Of a DNA stretch of 64,000 nt, positions 39,364 to 50,400 are shown piece after piece. Every line of letters begins with the position of its first letter. Position 1 is the first letter of the stretch. Made by a program: the position numbers and the translations under genes. Source of the stretch: Xanthomonas sp. (GTDB lineage Bacteria; Pseudomonadota; Gammaproteobacteria; Xanthomonadales; Xanthomonadaceae). Under the pieces are notes generated by a model. That model was not told the origin of the DNA. It saw only the letters and a list, made by a program, of their open reading frames with translations, and searched no databases. The stretch spans positions 248,001 to 312,000 of the forward strand of contig JADFDQ010000001.1 in assembly GCA_018262705.1 (NCBI GenBank), in the 5' to 3' direction.

Positions 39364-39903
39364 TCAAGTGCCGCAATCGCGCCACTGGCCGGGTAGCAGG
39401 TCGCCGAGACGGTGCGGACCGTGTGCGATACGCAGCAGCCGCAGGGTCGGCAGGCCTACTGCGGCGGTCATCCGCCGCACCTGCCGGTTGCGGCCCTCGT
39501 GGATCATCAGTTCCAGCCACGCGTCCGGCACGGTCTTGCGGAAACGCACCGGCGGATCGCGCGGCCACAGCGTGGGGGTGTCGATGCGGCTGGCTTGCGC
39601 AGGCAGCGTGGTGCCATCGTTGAGCGGCACGCCATCGCGCAGCGCCTGCAGCTGCGCCTCGACAGGATCGCCCTCCACCTGCACCCAGTAGGTTTTGGGC
39701 TGCTTGTGCCTGGGATCGGTCAAGCGGTGTGCCAAACGACCATCGTCGGTCAACAGCAACAGACCTTCCGAATCAAAGTCCAGTCGCCCGGCCGGATACA
39801 CGTCGGCTGGCAGTCCGAACCCCGCCAGCGTCGGCCGCGACGGCACGCTGCGGTCGGTGAACTGGCAGAGCACGCCGTAGGGTTTGTTGAAGGCAATGAG
39901 CAT
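39364..39903 (-). CDS. rluE: 23S rRNA pseudouridine synthase, RluE-like
   Basis: 179-residue pseudouridine synthase of the RsuA/RluB/E/F group, lacking the N-terminal S4 domain, as RluE does. The catalytic Asp is in AGRLDFDSEGLLLLT, and the C-terminal motif is HEGRNRQVRRM. E. coli RluE modifies U2457 of 23S rRNA. ATG at 39903 opens MLIAFNKPYGVLCQF, the family start; longer readings run into the palindrome at 39934. Confidence 0.88.
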   Translation of the reverse strand: MLIAFNKPYGVLCQFTDRSVPSRPTLAGFGLPADVYPAGRLDFDSEGLLLLTDDGRLAHRLTDPRHKQPKTYWVQVEGDPVEAQLQALRDGVPLNDGTTLPAQASRIDTPTLWPRDPPVRFRKTVPDAWLELMIHEGRNRQVRRMTAAVGLPTLRLLRIAHGPHRLGDLLPGQWRDCGT

Positions 39904-39933
39904 GGACAAAACCAATGAATCCGCCCGGCTTTG

Positions 39934-40014
39934 CGTAGGAGCGCACCGCAGGGGCGCGATGCGTTTTGGATGAACCGGGCCAAAGCAATCGCGCCCCTGT
40001 GGTGCGCTCCTACG
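39934..40014. repeat. GTAGGAGCGC-type extragenic palindrome
   Basis: 27-nt arms (39934-39960, 39988-40014) pair at 26 of 27 positions and contain GTAGGAGCGCACC and GGGGCGCGAT. It belongs to the same family as the palindromes at 35024, 46431 and 58154. It fills the gap between rluE and the methyltransferase-like gene, both on the minus strand. Confidence 0.88.
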
Positions 40015-40037
40015 GGCTGGGGGACGGGGCGCCATCG

Positions 40038-40895
40038 TCACGGCTTGCGGAACCGCAGCGTCATCCGGTCGCTTTCGCCGATTGCCTTGTACTTGGCATC
40101 GTCCGCCGCGTCGTGGCTATTGGTTGGCGGCAGCGTCCACACGCCGTTTGGATGATCCTTGGTATCGGCCGGGTTGGCGTTGACCTCGCTGCGCGCGTCC
40201 AGCACGAAGCCGGCCTGCGTGGCCAGTGCGATGATCAGATCCTCGGTCAGGTAGCCGCTCTTTTTCATCGCGTCCGGATCGGTGCCGGGCTTGGCGCGGT
40301 GATCGACCACGCCGAGCACGCCGCCGGGCTTGAGCACGTCGAAAAACGCCTTGAAATAGGCCTCGGCGTTGCCGTCGGCCACCCAGTTGTGGGCGTTGCG
40401 AAAGGTCAGTACGGTATCGGCGGATTCGGGCGGGCCGAAGCTGGGCGCGGAGGCGTCGAACAGCCGCAGGTCCGGCTCGCCGTACACCTCGGGATGCGCG
40501 GCGAATTTCTCGCGCAGCGTCTTGTTCAGCGCGTAGCGGTAGCCGGGCTGGCCGGCGATGGCATCGTCCCAGGTCGCGGCAACGTAGTGCCCGCGCTCGC
40601 GCAGATAGGGCGCGAGGATGTCGGCGTACCAGCCGCCGCCGGGGGTGATTTCGATGACGGTTTCGTCCGGCTGCACGCCGAAGAAGGCCAACGTTTGTCC
40701 CGGATGGCGGTAGCGGTCGCGCAGCATGTCGGTCGGCGCGCGCCAGGCGCCGGCCAGCGCGGCATCCAGCGACGCACCGGGAGCGGTTTGCGCGGCGGCG
40801 GGTGCCAGGGCCTCTTGCGGCGGGGCCGCCAGCGCCGAGCCAAGCAGCCCGAGGCAGGCGACGAGTACAGTCAAACGGACCGAACGGACAGACAT
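40038..40895 (-). CDS. exported class I methyltransferase-like protein
   Basis: 285 residues. A clear signal peptide (RLTVLVACLGLLGSALA, cut before APP) precedes a Rossmann methyltransferase fold. The motif I equivalent is VIEITPGGGWYADILAPYL, followed by TFRNAHNW and LKPGGVLGVVDHRA. S-adenosylmethionine is not expected in the periplasm, so the activity there is unclear. Similar exported methyltransferase-like proteins occur in other proteobacteria without known function. It lies 46 bp downstream of icd and may share its transcript. Confidence 0.8.
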   Translation of the reverse strand: MSVRSVRLTVLVACLGLLGSALAAPPQEALAPAAAQTAPGASLDAALAGAWRAPTDMLRDRYRHPGQTLAFFGVQPDETVIEITPGGGWYADILAPYLRERGHYVAATWDDAIAGQPGYRYALNKTLREKFAAHPEVYGEPDLRLFDASAPSFGPPESADTVLTFRNAHNWVADGNAEAYFKAFFDVLKPGGVLGVVDHRAKPGTDPDAMKKSGYLTEDLIIALATQAGFVLDARSEVNANPADTKDHPNGVWTLPPTNSHDAADDAKYKAIGESDRMTLRFRKP

Positions 40896-40941
40896 GCGGG
40901 CGCTCCACGAAAGGCGAAGCGCCAGACTAACCGTTCGAGGG

Positions 40942-43792
<2,851 letters not shown>

Positions 43793-43795
43793 GAC

Positions 43796-44614
43796 CTATT
43801 GCCGCAGGCTGCGCCGCGCCTGTGGCGGCGCGGTTCCGGGCGTGCCCCGCCACGGGTTGATGTCGAGCCCGCCGCGGCGGGTGTAGCGCGCTTCCACCGA
43901 CAGCGCACTTGGCGCGCAGCGCGTCAACACGTCGATGAAAATGCGCTCCACGCACTGCTCGTGGAACTCGGCGTGCTCGCGGAAGCCGACCAGATAGCGC
44001 AGCAGCCCTTCGCGGTCGATGCCCGGGCCCGTATAGACCAGCTTGAGATCGGCCCAGTCCGGCTGGCCGGTGACGGGGCAGTTGGACTTGAGCAGGCCGC
44101 TGCACAGGGTTTCCGTCACGTTCTCGCCAGCAGAGGACAGGCAGGACGGGTCCGGCGGGCCGTAGCGGTCAATCGCGATCTCCAGTCCGTCGATGTTTTC
44201 GCCGGAGGATTCGCGTTCCATTTCAGGCAACCCGAACGCCAGCGTCACCGCCGCGCCCGCCGCCGCGCTCAGGTCGGCTTCGATCCGCGTTTTCACCACG
44301 GCGTTGGATTCGAAACGTTCGCCGTTGAAGGAATTGAGATAGAGCTTGAGCGATTTCGATTCGATCAACTGCGGCGACTCGGCCGGCACCGTCAGCGTGG
44401 CCGTCGCCACCCGCGGCTTGCCGCGTGGATCGAGCCACGACAGTTCATAGACCTGCCAGCGGTCAAGCCCGACGAAAGGCAGCGCCGCGCCGTCCAGCCC
44501 CAGCGCCGTGCGCCCGGTCGCGCGCGCAATCGGGAACAGCAGGCCGGGGTCGTAGCGCGACGGATAGGCCACGTCGCGGCCGAGCGGGGAAGAACCGGCG
44601 GAAGGCGTGCTCAT
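43796..44614 (-). CDS. queF: NADPH-dependent 7-cyano-7-deazaguanine reductase
   Basis: Reduces preQ0 to preQ1 in queuosine biosynthesis. The 272 residues correspond to the two-domain QueF type (E. coli 282). The catalytic Cys is in [13 protein letters not shown], the specificity segment [13 protein letters not shown] lies earlier, and [15 protein letters not shown] is the C-terminal signature. ATG at 44614 overlaps the zapE stop (ATGA), giving a coupled operon. Confidence 0.94.
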   Translation of the reverse strand: MSTPSAGSSPLGRDVAYPSRYDPGLLFPIARATGRTALGLDGAALPFVGLDRWQVYELSWLDPRGKPRVATATLTVPAESPQLIESKSLKLYLNSFNGERFESNAVVKTRIEADLSAAAGAAVTLAFGLPEMERESSGENIDGLEIAIDRYGPPDPSCLSSAGENVTETLCSGLLKSNCPVTGQPDWADLKLVYTGPGIDREGLLRYLVGFREHAEFHEQCVERIFIDVLTRCAPSALSVEARYTRRGGLDINPWRGTPGTAPPQARRSLRQ

Positions 44615-45711
44615 CGGGCGTGGTGTTCGAAGGTCAGGTAGTCGGCGGATTGCATTTCCACGAGGCGCGAAGCGGTGCGTTCGAAGGCGCCGGCAATGCG
44701 CTCGCCGGCATAGAGTGCCATCGGCGCGGCGGCGGCGGTGCACACCAGGTTGACGTGGCGGTCGTAAAACTCGTCGATCAGGTTGACGAAACGGCGCGCG
44801 GCGTCGTCGCGGCTGGCGTCCAGCACCGGAATGCCGCCGACCAACACGGTGTGGAACTCGCTGGCGATCTCGATGTAGTCGGCGCTGCCGCGCGGGCCTT
44901 CGCACAATGCGTCGAAGTCGAACCTACACAGCCCCGAGCTGCGCGCGCGCACCGGAATCCGCCGGCCTTCGATCACGATGCCGGCGTCCAGATGCCCGGC
45001 ATCGCCGCCCAGCTCGCGCCAGCGCTGCGCCAGCCAGGCATCGGACTGCGCATCCAGCGGCGCGCGGTAGACCGGCGAGCGGGTCAGCGCGCGCAGCCGG
45101 TAGTCGGTCGAACTGGCCAGTTCGATCACCTCGCAGCGTTGTTTGAGCATGGTGATCGCCGGCAGGAAGCGCGCCCGCTGCAGGCCATCCTTGTAGAGAT
45201 CGTCCGGCGCCGAATTCGAGCTGGTGACCAGTGTCACACCTTCGGCAAACAGCCGCTCCAACAGGCGCGAAAGCAGCATCGCATCGCCGATGTCGATCAC
45301 GAAGAATTCGTCGAGCACCAGCACCTGCAGGCTGTCACGCCAGTCGCGTGCCACCAAGGCCAGCGGGTCGGCTTCGTTGGCGTGCGCACGCAGGCGCGCG
45401 TTCACTTCGCGCATAAAGCGGTGGAAATGGGTGCGGCGTTTCTTGTCGACCGGCAACCCGGCGAAGAACAGATCGATCAGGAAGGTCTTGCCGCGCCCGA
45501 CCCCGCCCCACAGGTACAACCCGCGCACCGGATCCGGCGCGTGTCCGCCCAACAGGCGGTGCAGCAAACCCGGAGAGGAAGGCTCGCCAATCAACTGCGT
45601 GTGGATGCGATCCAGCATCGCCAGCACCGCGCGCTGGGCCGGATCGTCCTGCCAGTCGCCGCGCGCCACGCCCTGCGCGTAGCGCTGCGAAGGAAGCGAC
45701 GCTTCAATCAT
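44611..45711 (-). CDS. zapE: cell division protein ZapE (AFG1-type ATPase)
   Basis: 366 residues. The AFG1/LACE1-type P-loop ATPase carries Walker [11 protein letters not shown] and Walker [15 protein letters not shown]; the [19 protein letters not shown] segment is distinctive of ZapE. In E. coli it modulates Z-ring stability under low oxygen or heat. The start [11 protein letters not shown] at 45711 overlaps the upstream hydrolase stop by 4 bp. Confidence 0.93.
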   Translation of the reverse strand: MIEASLPSQRYAQGVARGDWQDDPAQRAVLAMLDRIHTQLIGEPSSPGLLHRLLGGHAPDPVRGLYLWGGVGRGKTFLIDLFFAGLPVDKKRRTHFHRFMREVNARLRAHANEADPLALVARDWRDSLQVLVLDEFFVIDIGDAMLLSRLLERLFAEGVTLVTSSNSAPDDLYKDGLQRARFLPAITMLKQRCEVIELASSTDYRLRALTRSPVYRAPLDAQSDAWLAQRWRELGGDAGHLDAGIVIEGRRIPVRARSSGLCRFDFDALCEGPRGSADYIEIASEFHTVLVGGIPVLDASRDDAARRFVNLIDEFYDRHVNLVCTAAAAPMALYAGERIAGAFERTASRLVEMQSADYLTFEHHAR

Positions 45712-46382
45712 GCCGATGGAGGCGTCGGCAGCCAGCCGCGCACGCCGTTTTTCACCACGCCGCGCAGATCCATCAGCTTGCGATGGAAAAAATGGCTGGC
45801 GCCTTCGATCTCGATCAGCTGCGGCGGCAGCGCCAGCCCCGCCACCCACTGCCGCACCGCTTCAGGGTCGACGATTTCATCGACATCGCCCTGGATCAGC
45901 AGCCACGGCATCGTCGGCAGCGTGATGCCGTCGAACGACCAACTGCGCCCCACCGGCGGGGCGACCGTGATCAGCGCTGCCGCCTTCAGCGCCACGGCAG
46001 CGCGCAATGCGATCCACGCCCCGAAGCTGAACCCGGCCAGCCACAGCGCATGCTGCGGAAAGCGTTCCCGCGCCCACGCCGCCACCGCGCGCAGATCGTC
46101 CAGCTCGCCGCGGCCGGCATCGAACGCACCCTCCGAGCCACCCACCCCGCGGAAGTTGAAGCGCAGCGACGTCGCGCCCGCTTCGCGCAGCGCGCGCGCG
46201 GTCATCGTCACCACCTTGTTGTGCATCGTCCCGCCCTCGGTCGGCAGCGGGTGACAAACGATCGCCAGCACCGCCCGGGTCGGCGCTTCCGCCGGCGTCA
46301 GCGCGGCCTCGATGCGGCCGGCCGGGCCGGGGATGACCAGCGCCTCGGTGCCGTCGCTGGTCGGGGCAGGATTCGAGCTCAT
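45708..46382 (-). CDS. alpha/beta hydrolase
   Basis: 224-residue cytosolic hydrolase of the dienelactone-hydrolase-like YtfL/COG2945 type. It contains ICHPLPTEGGTMHNKVV, FNFRGVGGSEGAF, the nucleophile elbow LAGFSFGAW, an acid in IQGDVDEIVDP and the His in EGASHFFH, so the full catalytic triad is visible. Substrate unknown. First gene of a four-gene operon with zapE, queF and the lipoprotein; GTAG-type repeats lie directly upstream. Confidence 0.85.
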   Translation of the reverse strand: MSSNPAPTSDGTEALVIPGPAGRIEAALTPAEAPTRAVLAIVCHPLPTEGGTMHNKVVTMTARALREAGATSLRFNFRGVGGSEGAFDAGRGELDDLRAVAAWARERFPQHALWLAGFSFGAWIALRAAVALKAAALITVAPPVGRSWSFDGITLPTMPWLLIQGDVDEIVDPEAVRQWVAGLALPPQLIEIEGASHFFHRKLMDLRGVVKNGVRGWLPTPPSA

Positions 46383-46430
46383 GCGCCGGATTCTGCCAGA
46401 GTCGCGGTCATGGCCGGGTCAGCAGCCTCT

Positions 46431-46580
46431 CGCGCCCCTCGGCCTGCGGCCTCGGTGCGCTCCTACAACCGCAAGATCAATGCGCCGGGGAAATGCTCCG
46501 TAGGAGCGCACCGCAGGGGCGCGATCGGCAACCGTGCATCCTCTCGCGCCCCTCGGCCTGCGGCCTCGGTGCGCTCCTAC
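46431..46580. repeat. cluster of three GTAGGAGCGC-type half palindromes
   Basis: Three related segments in alternating orientation: GGTGCGCTCCTAC ending at 46466, CGTAGGAGCGCACC from 46499, and GGTGCGCTCCTAC ending at 46580. Each carries the GCGCCCC/GGGGCGC extension. They fill the gap between the hydrolase operon and the cytochrome gene. The last copy supplies the TAG stop of the cytochrome gene (46577-46579). Confidence 0.87.
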
Positions 46581-47101
46581 TGCTTGCTCTGCGTCACCAT
46601 GTATTCGACCGCGGCCTTCATCTGGTCATCGGTCAGGGCGGCATTGCCGCCGCGCGCCGGCATGGTGCCGGTCGTGCCGGTGAAGCCGGCAATCGCCTTC
46701 TTGATCAGCTCGTCCAGGCCCTGCGCGGCCACCCGCGCGCCGATTCCGGCCGCATCCAGCATGGGCGCGCCGCCCACGCCGCCGGTGTGGCAGGCGGTGC
46801 AGGGGCCGTTGTTGAAGATCGTCGCGCCGTCGGTGCTGCCGCCGAACGGCACGTTGGCGCTGGCCGATGCCTGCGCGGCGGCGGCGGCCGCTGCCTGCTG
46901 CGCCGCGCCGGTGGCGCCTGCGTAGACCCCGCCTTCCGGCGCGATCCGCTCCAGCGTGCTGGCCGTCGCGCCGGGATCGGCCGGGTAGACCTTCGTCCCG
47001 TTCAGGTAATGCGCAAACAGCACAAGACCGATGCCAACGCTCACCAGAAAGGCGATCAGCAGCGAAAACTTCTTGAGAAAGACCAGATCGAGAGGACGCA
47101 C
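46577..47101 (-). CDS. membrane-anchored cytochrome c5-type protein
   Basis: 174 residues. One N-terminal helix (about 12-30) anchors it to the inner membrane. An Ala/Gln-rich linker leads to a small cytochrome c domain with the haem motif CTACH and a Met ligand candidate in GTMPARGG. It probably carries electrons to terminal oxidases. Its stop codon lies within the last GTAG-type repeat. Confidence 0.87.
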   Translation of the reverse strand: MRPLDLVFLKKFSLLIAFLVSVGIGLVLFAHYLNGTKVYPADPGATASTLERIAPEGGVYAGATGAAQQAAAAAAAQASASANVPFGGSTDGATIFNNGPCTACHTGGVGGAPMLDAAGIGARVAAQGLDELIKKAIAGFTGTTGTMPARGGNAALTDDQMKAAVEYMVTQSKQ

Positions 47102-47428
47102 TTTTTACCCCTGAAACGCCGCCGAAGACGGCCCCTGTTGCTCGGATTATTCCAGAATTGATGCGCCGCGGTCGAGGGGGCGGGTCGGGTGCCGCCGGCT
47201 GCAGGCGGCGCGAGTCCGGGAAAAATCGGGGGTCTGACCGGTTCTTGACGTCCGCCGCGTTAAGGAAGTGTTGACAGCCATCACAATTTGCGGCGTTAAT
47301 ACACGCTACGGCAGGGTGCAAGGGTGCGCAATCTGTCGATGGGGCAATGAATTTTCACGCGTTTCACGGCGACAAAGCGTCGCGAAACCAATCACGGCAA
47401 CACTTTGGACCAGGGAGCTCGAAGTCAT
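47102..47428 (+). promoter_or_regulatory. upstream region of the autotransporter, with candidate promoter
   Basis: 327-bp gap without a credible gene, between divergent transcripts for the cytochrome (minus) and the autotransporter (plus). The best plus-strand promoter candidate is TTGACA at 47271 and TTAATA at 47296, with a 19-bp spacer, which is longer than ideal. It would give a leader of about 120 nt. A second TTGAC occurs at 47244. Near 47190 there is a GC-rich inverted repeat (GCCGCC...GGCGGC). Confidence 0.4.
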
Positions 47429-50400
47429 ATGAACGACAACCGGAACGTCACGCGGTCTGCCAAGGCCATCCGCAGCATCAAGCAATCGGCAATGACCCGC
47501 GCAGTGCGCTCGGTGCTGGCCGCCTCGGCACTGACCCTCGCGCTGGGCGCCACCAGCGGCACCGCCTCGGCGGCCGCGCATCGGGTCCCGATGGCGCACG
47601 CGCTGCAGCTGCAGCAGGCGGCGATCAATTTCGCCCCGCTGGACGATCCCTCGCTGGTTGCCGGCGGACTGGGCGGCGGCATTGTGCCGCCGGCTGCCCC
47701 GGTGATGTCGCTGGTTACGGCCGGCAGCTGGACGACACCCGGAAGCGCCAGCGTCACATTCATTGGTCCCTGGAGCATCTACAGCAACGTCGACGACGCG
47801 GCGGCCGTCTACATGAACGCCGGCGTCGATGGCATCCTTAACCTTCCCGCGGGCTCGTCCGCGAGTGCCACCACCAACGGCGACTACAACGCCTACGGCA
47901 TTCTGGCGACCGCCGGAAACACCATGACGGTCAACAATGGCGGCGGCGCCTACGGCATCGCCCTGGGCGACGGCGATGCGTTCGGCATCTCCGCCTACGG
48001 CAAGTACGGCGCCACGGTCAACAACAGTGGCTCGGCGAGTGCCTACACCTGGGGCGATGGCGATGCCACCGGCATCAGCGCGGTTTCCTACAACGGCGGC
48101 TCGACGATCAACAACACCGGCGCTGCCCACGCCTATGCGTACGGCGATGGCGATGCCACGGCGATCTACGCCTTCAGCTTCAACGGCGACGCAACGGTCG
48201 ACAACAGCAACCACGCCCATGCCGCCACCTATGGCACGGGCGACGCCACGGCCATCGACGCCATCAGCCTCTACGGCGACGCGACGGTGGTCAACAGCGG
48301 CATGGCGATTGCTTTCGCCTACGGATCCGGCGACGCCACGGCGATCCATGCCTACTCCAAGTACGGCGATGTCAGCGTCACCAACTCGGACTGGGTCTAC
48401 GCCTACGCTTTCACCGGCGACGCCACCGGCGTGGATGCCTACAGCTACCATGGCGCCGACGTCAGCGTCGACAACAGCGGCTACGTCGGCGCGTATTCCT
48501 GGGCGGGGGTCGGTGTCGGCATCCAGGCCGTCGGCGTCGACGCCAGCGTTGACGTCAGCAACAGTGGCGACATCGTTGCCTACGGCTACCTTGCGGCGGC
48601 CGGCATCAACGCCTTCAGCTATGCGGGCGATGTCACGGTCACCAACGCGGCGACCGGGGCGATCGACGTTTACAGCTACAACAACGCCTACGGCGTGCGC
48701 GCCGTGTCCGCCAACGGCAACGTGACGGTCACCAACGACGGCACCATCGACGCCCGCTCGAACTACTACGCAGAAGGCATCCACGCCTATGCCGCCGGCG
48801 ACGTGACCGTCACCAACACCGGCGACGTGACGGCCTACACCCATGATGGCGTGCTGTACACCTCGCAAGCCATCGGCATTTCGGCGGTGAGCCCTGCCGG
48901 CACCGTGACGGTCACCAACAGCGGTCACGCCGAGGGCTATGCGTGGCAGTTCGGCGACGGCATCGGCATCTATGCCGTGGGCATCGGTGGCGACGTGACC
49001 GTCACCAACACCGCCACCGGCGACATCTACGCCTACGGCTGGGCCGGCAATGCCTACGGCATCCAGGCCGTCAGCATCAATGGCGACGTGACGGTTCAGA
49101 ACGACGGCACCATCGACACCCATTCGTACTTCTTCAACGGCATCGGCGTGTATGCCTACAGCGACGCCGGCAACGTCACCATCAACAACACCGGCAGCGC
49201 GCGCGGCTACACCGAGGACGGCAGCTTAGGCAACGCGATCGGCTTGTCGGGCGTGAGCAACGGCGGCGACGTCACGGTCGCCAACGACGGCCACGCCGAG
49301 GGCTTTGCCTATTTCTACGGCAACGGCATCGGCATTCTTGCCGTCGGCTACGACAACGCGACCGTCAGCAACAGTGCCACCGGCACCGTGTACGCCTATT
49401 CCTTCGCAGACAGCGCCATCGGCGCCTATGCCTATGGCGGAGTCTCGGCCGGCGTCACCAACGATGGCTATGTCGGCGCCTTCAGCTCGATGGGCCTGGC
49501 CTACGGCGTGGCGGCGATCAGCGGCGGCGACGCCAGCGTCGTCAACAACGGCGATGTGTATGTCGACGGCAAGTACGGTTCGGCGGCGCTGTATGCGGCC
49601 GGTGCCGATGCGGTCGCAACCAACTCGGCCACCGGTTATCTGTCGGCCACGTCCAAGTACGGCAACGCCATCGGCGCGCAGGCGTACAGCTTGGGCGGCT
49701 CGGCAACCACGACCAATGCGGGCCTGATCAATGCCGAGACCACCAAGTACGGCGGTCTGGCGATCGGCCTGTACGCGAACGCCCCGGGCGGCACGGCCAC
49801 GGGGGTGAACTCGGGCGAGATCCACGCCTCGGGGCTGTACGGCGGCGCCTATGGCGTCGGCATGGCCGCGGGCATCTTCGCCTACGGCGATGACGTGTCG
49901 GTCACCAATACCGCGACCGGCACCATCTATGCGCGCGGCTACGGCTGGGCGGCCGGCATCGAGGCCGGCGGCATCGCCGGCAGCACGGTGGCGGTGGACA
50001 ACGCCGGCCTGATCCAGGTGGCGTCCGTTGATGAGGCTTTCGGCATCTACGCCTATGGCGATACGGTGTCGGTGACCAACAGCGGCGATCTCGGCGCGAC
50101 CCCGTATTACGCGGGCTACTACAACGACGCCGGCATCGTGGCGATCAACGGCGCCGCCGCCGGCGTCTACGCCTACGGCTACTACGACGCCACCATCGCC
50201 AACACGGCGACCGGGGAGATCAACGTATACGGCTACGCCAGCGCGGCGGGCGCCATCGCGCAGACGAACCTGGGCACGGCGACGGTCAACAACGCGGGCA
50301 GCATCACCAGCGATTCGTTCGGCAACGCTTACGGCGCGGTGGCCGCCTCCGACTTCGGCGATGCCAGCGTGGTCAACACCGGGACCATCGACGTCACTGC

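Noticed and set aside
47306-49123. 605-codon minus-strand open frame opposite the autotransporter, with regular VVDRHVA-type repeats
   Set aside because: The repeats simply mirror the repetitive passenger on the coding strand; no signal peptide, barrel or known motif. The same applies to the frame at 49226-50749.
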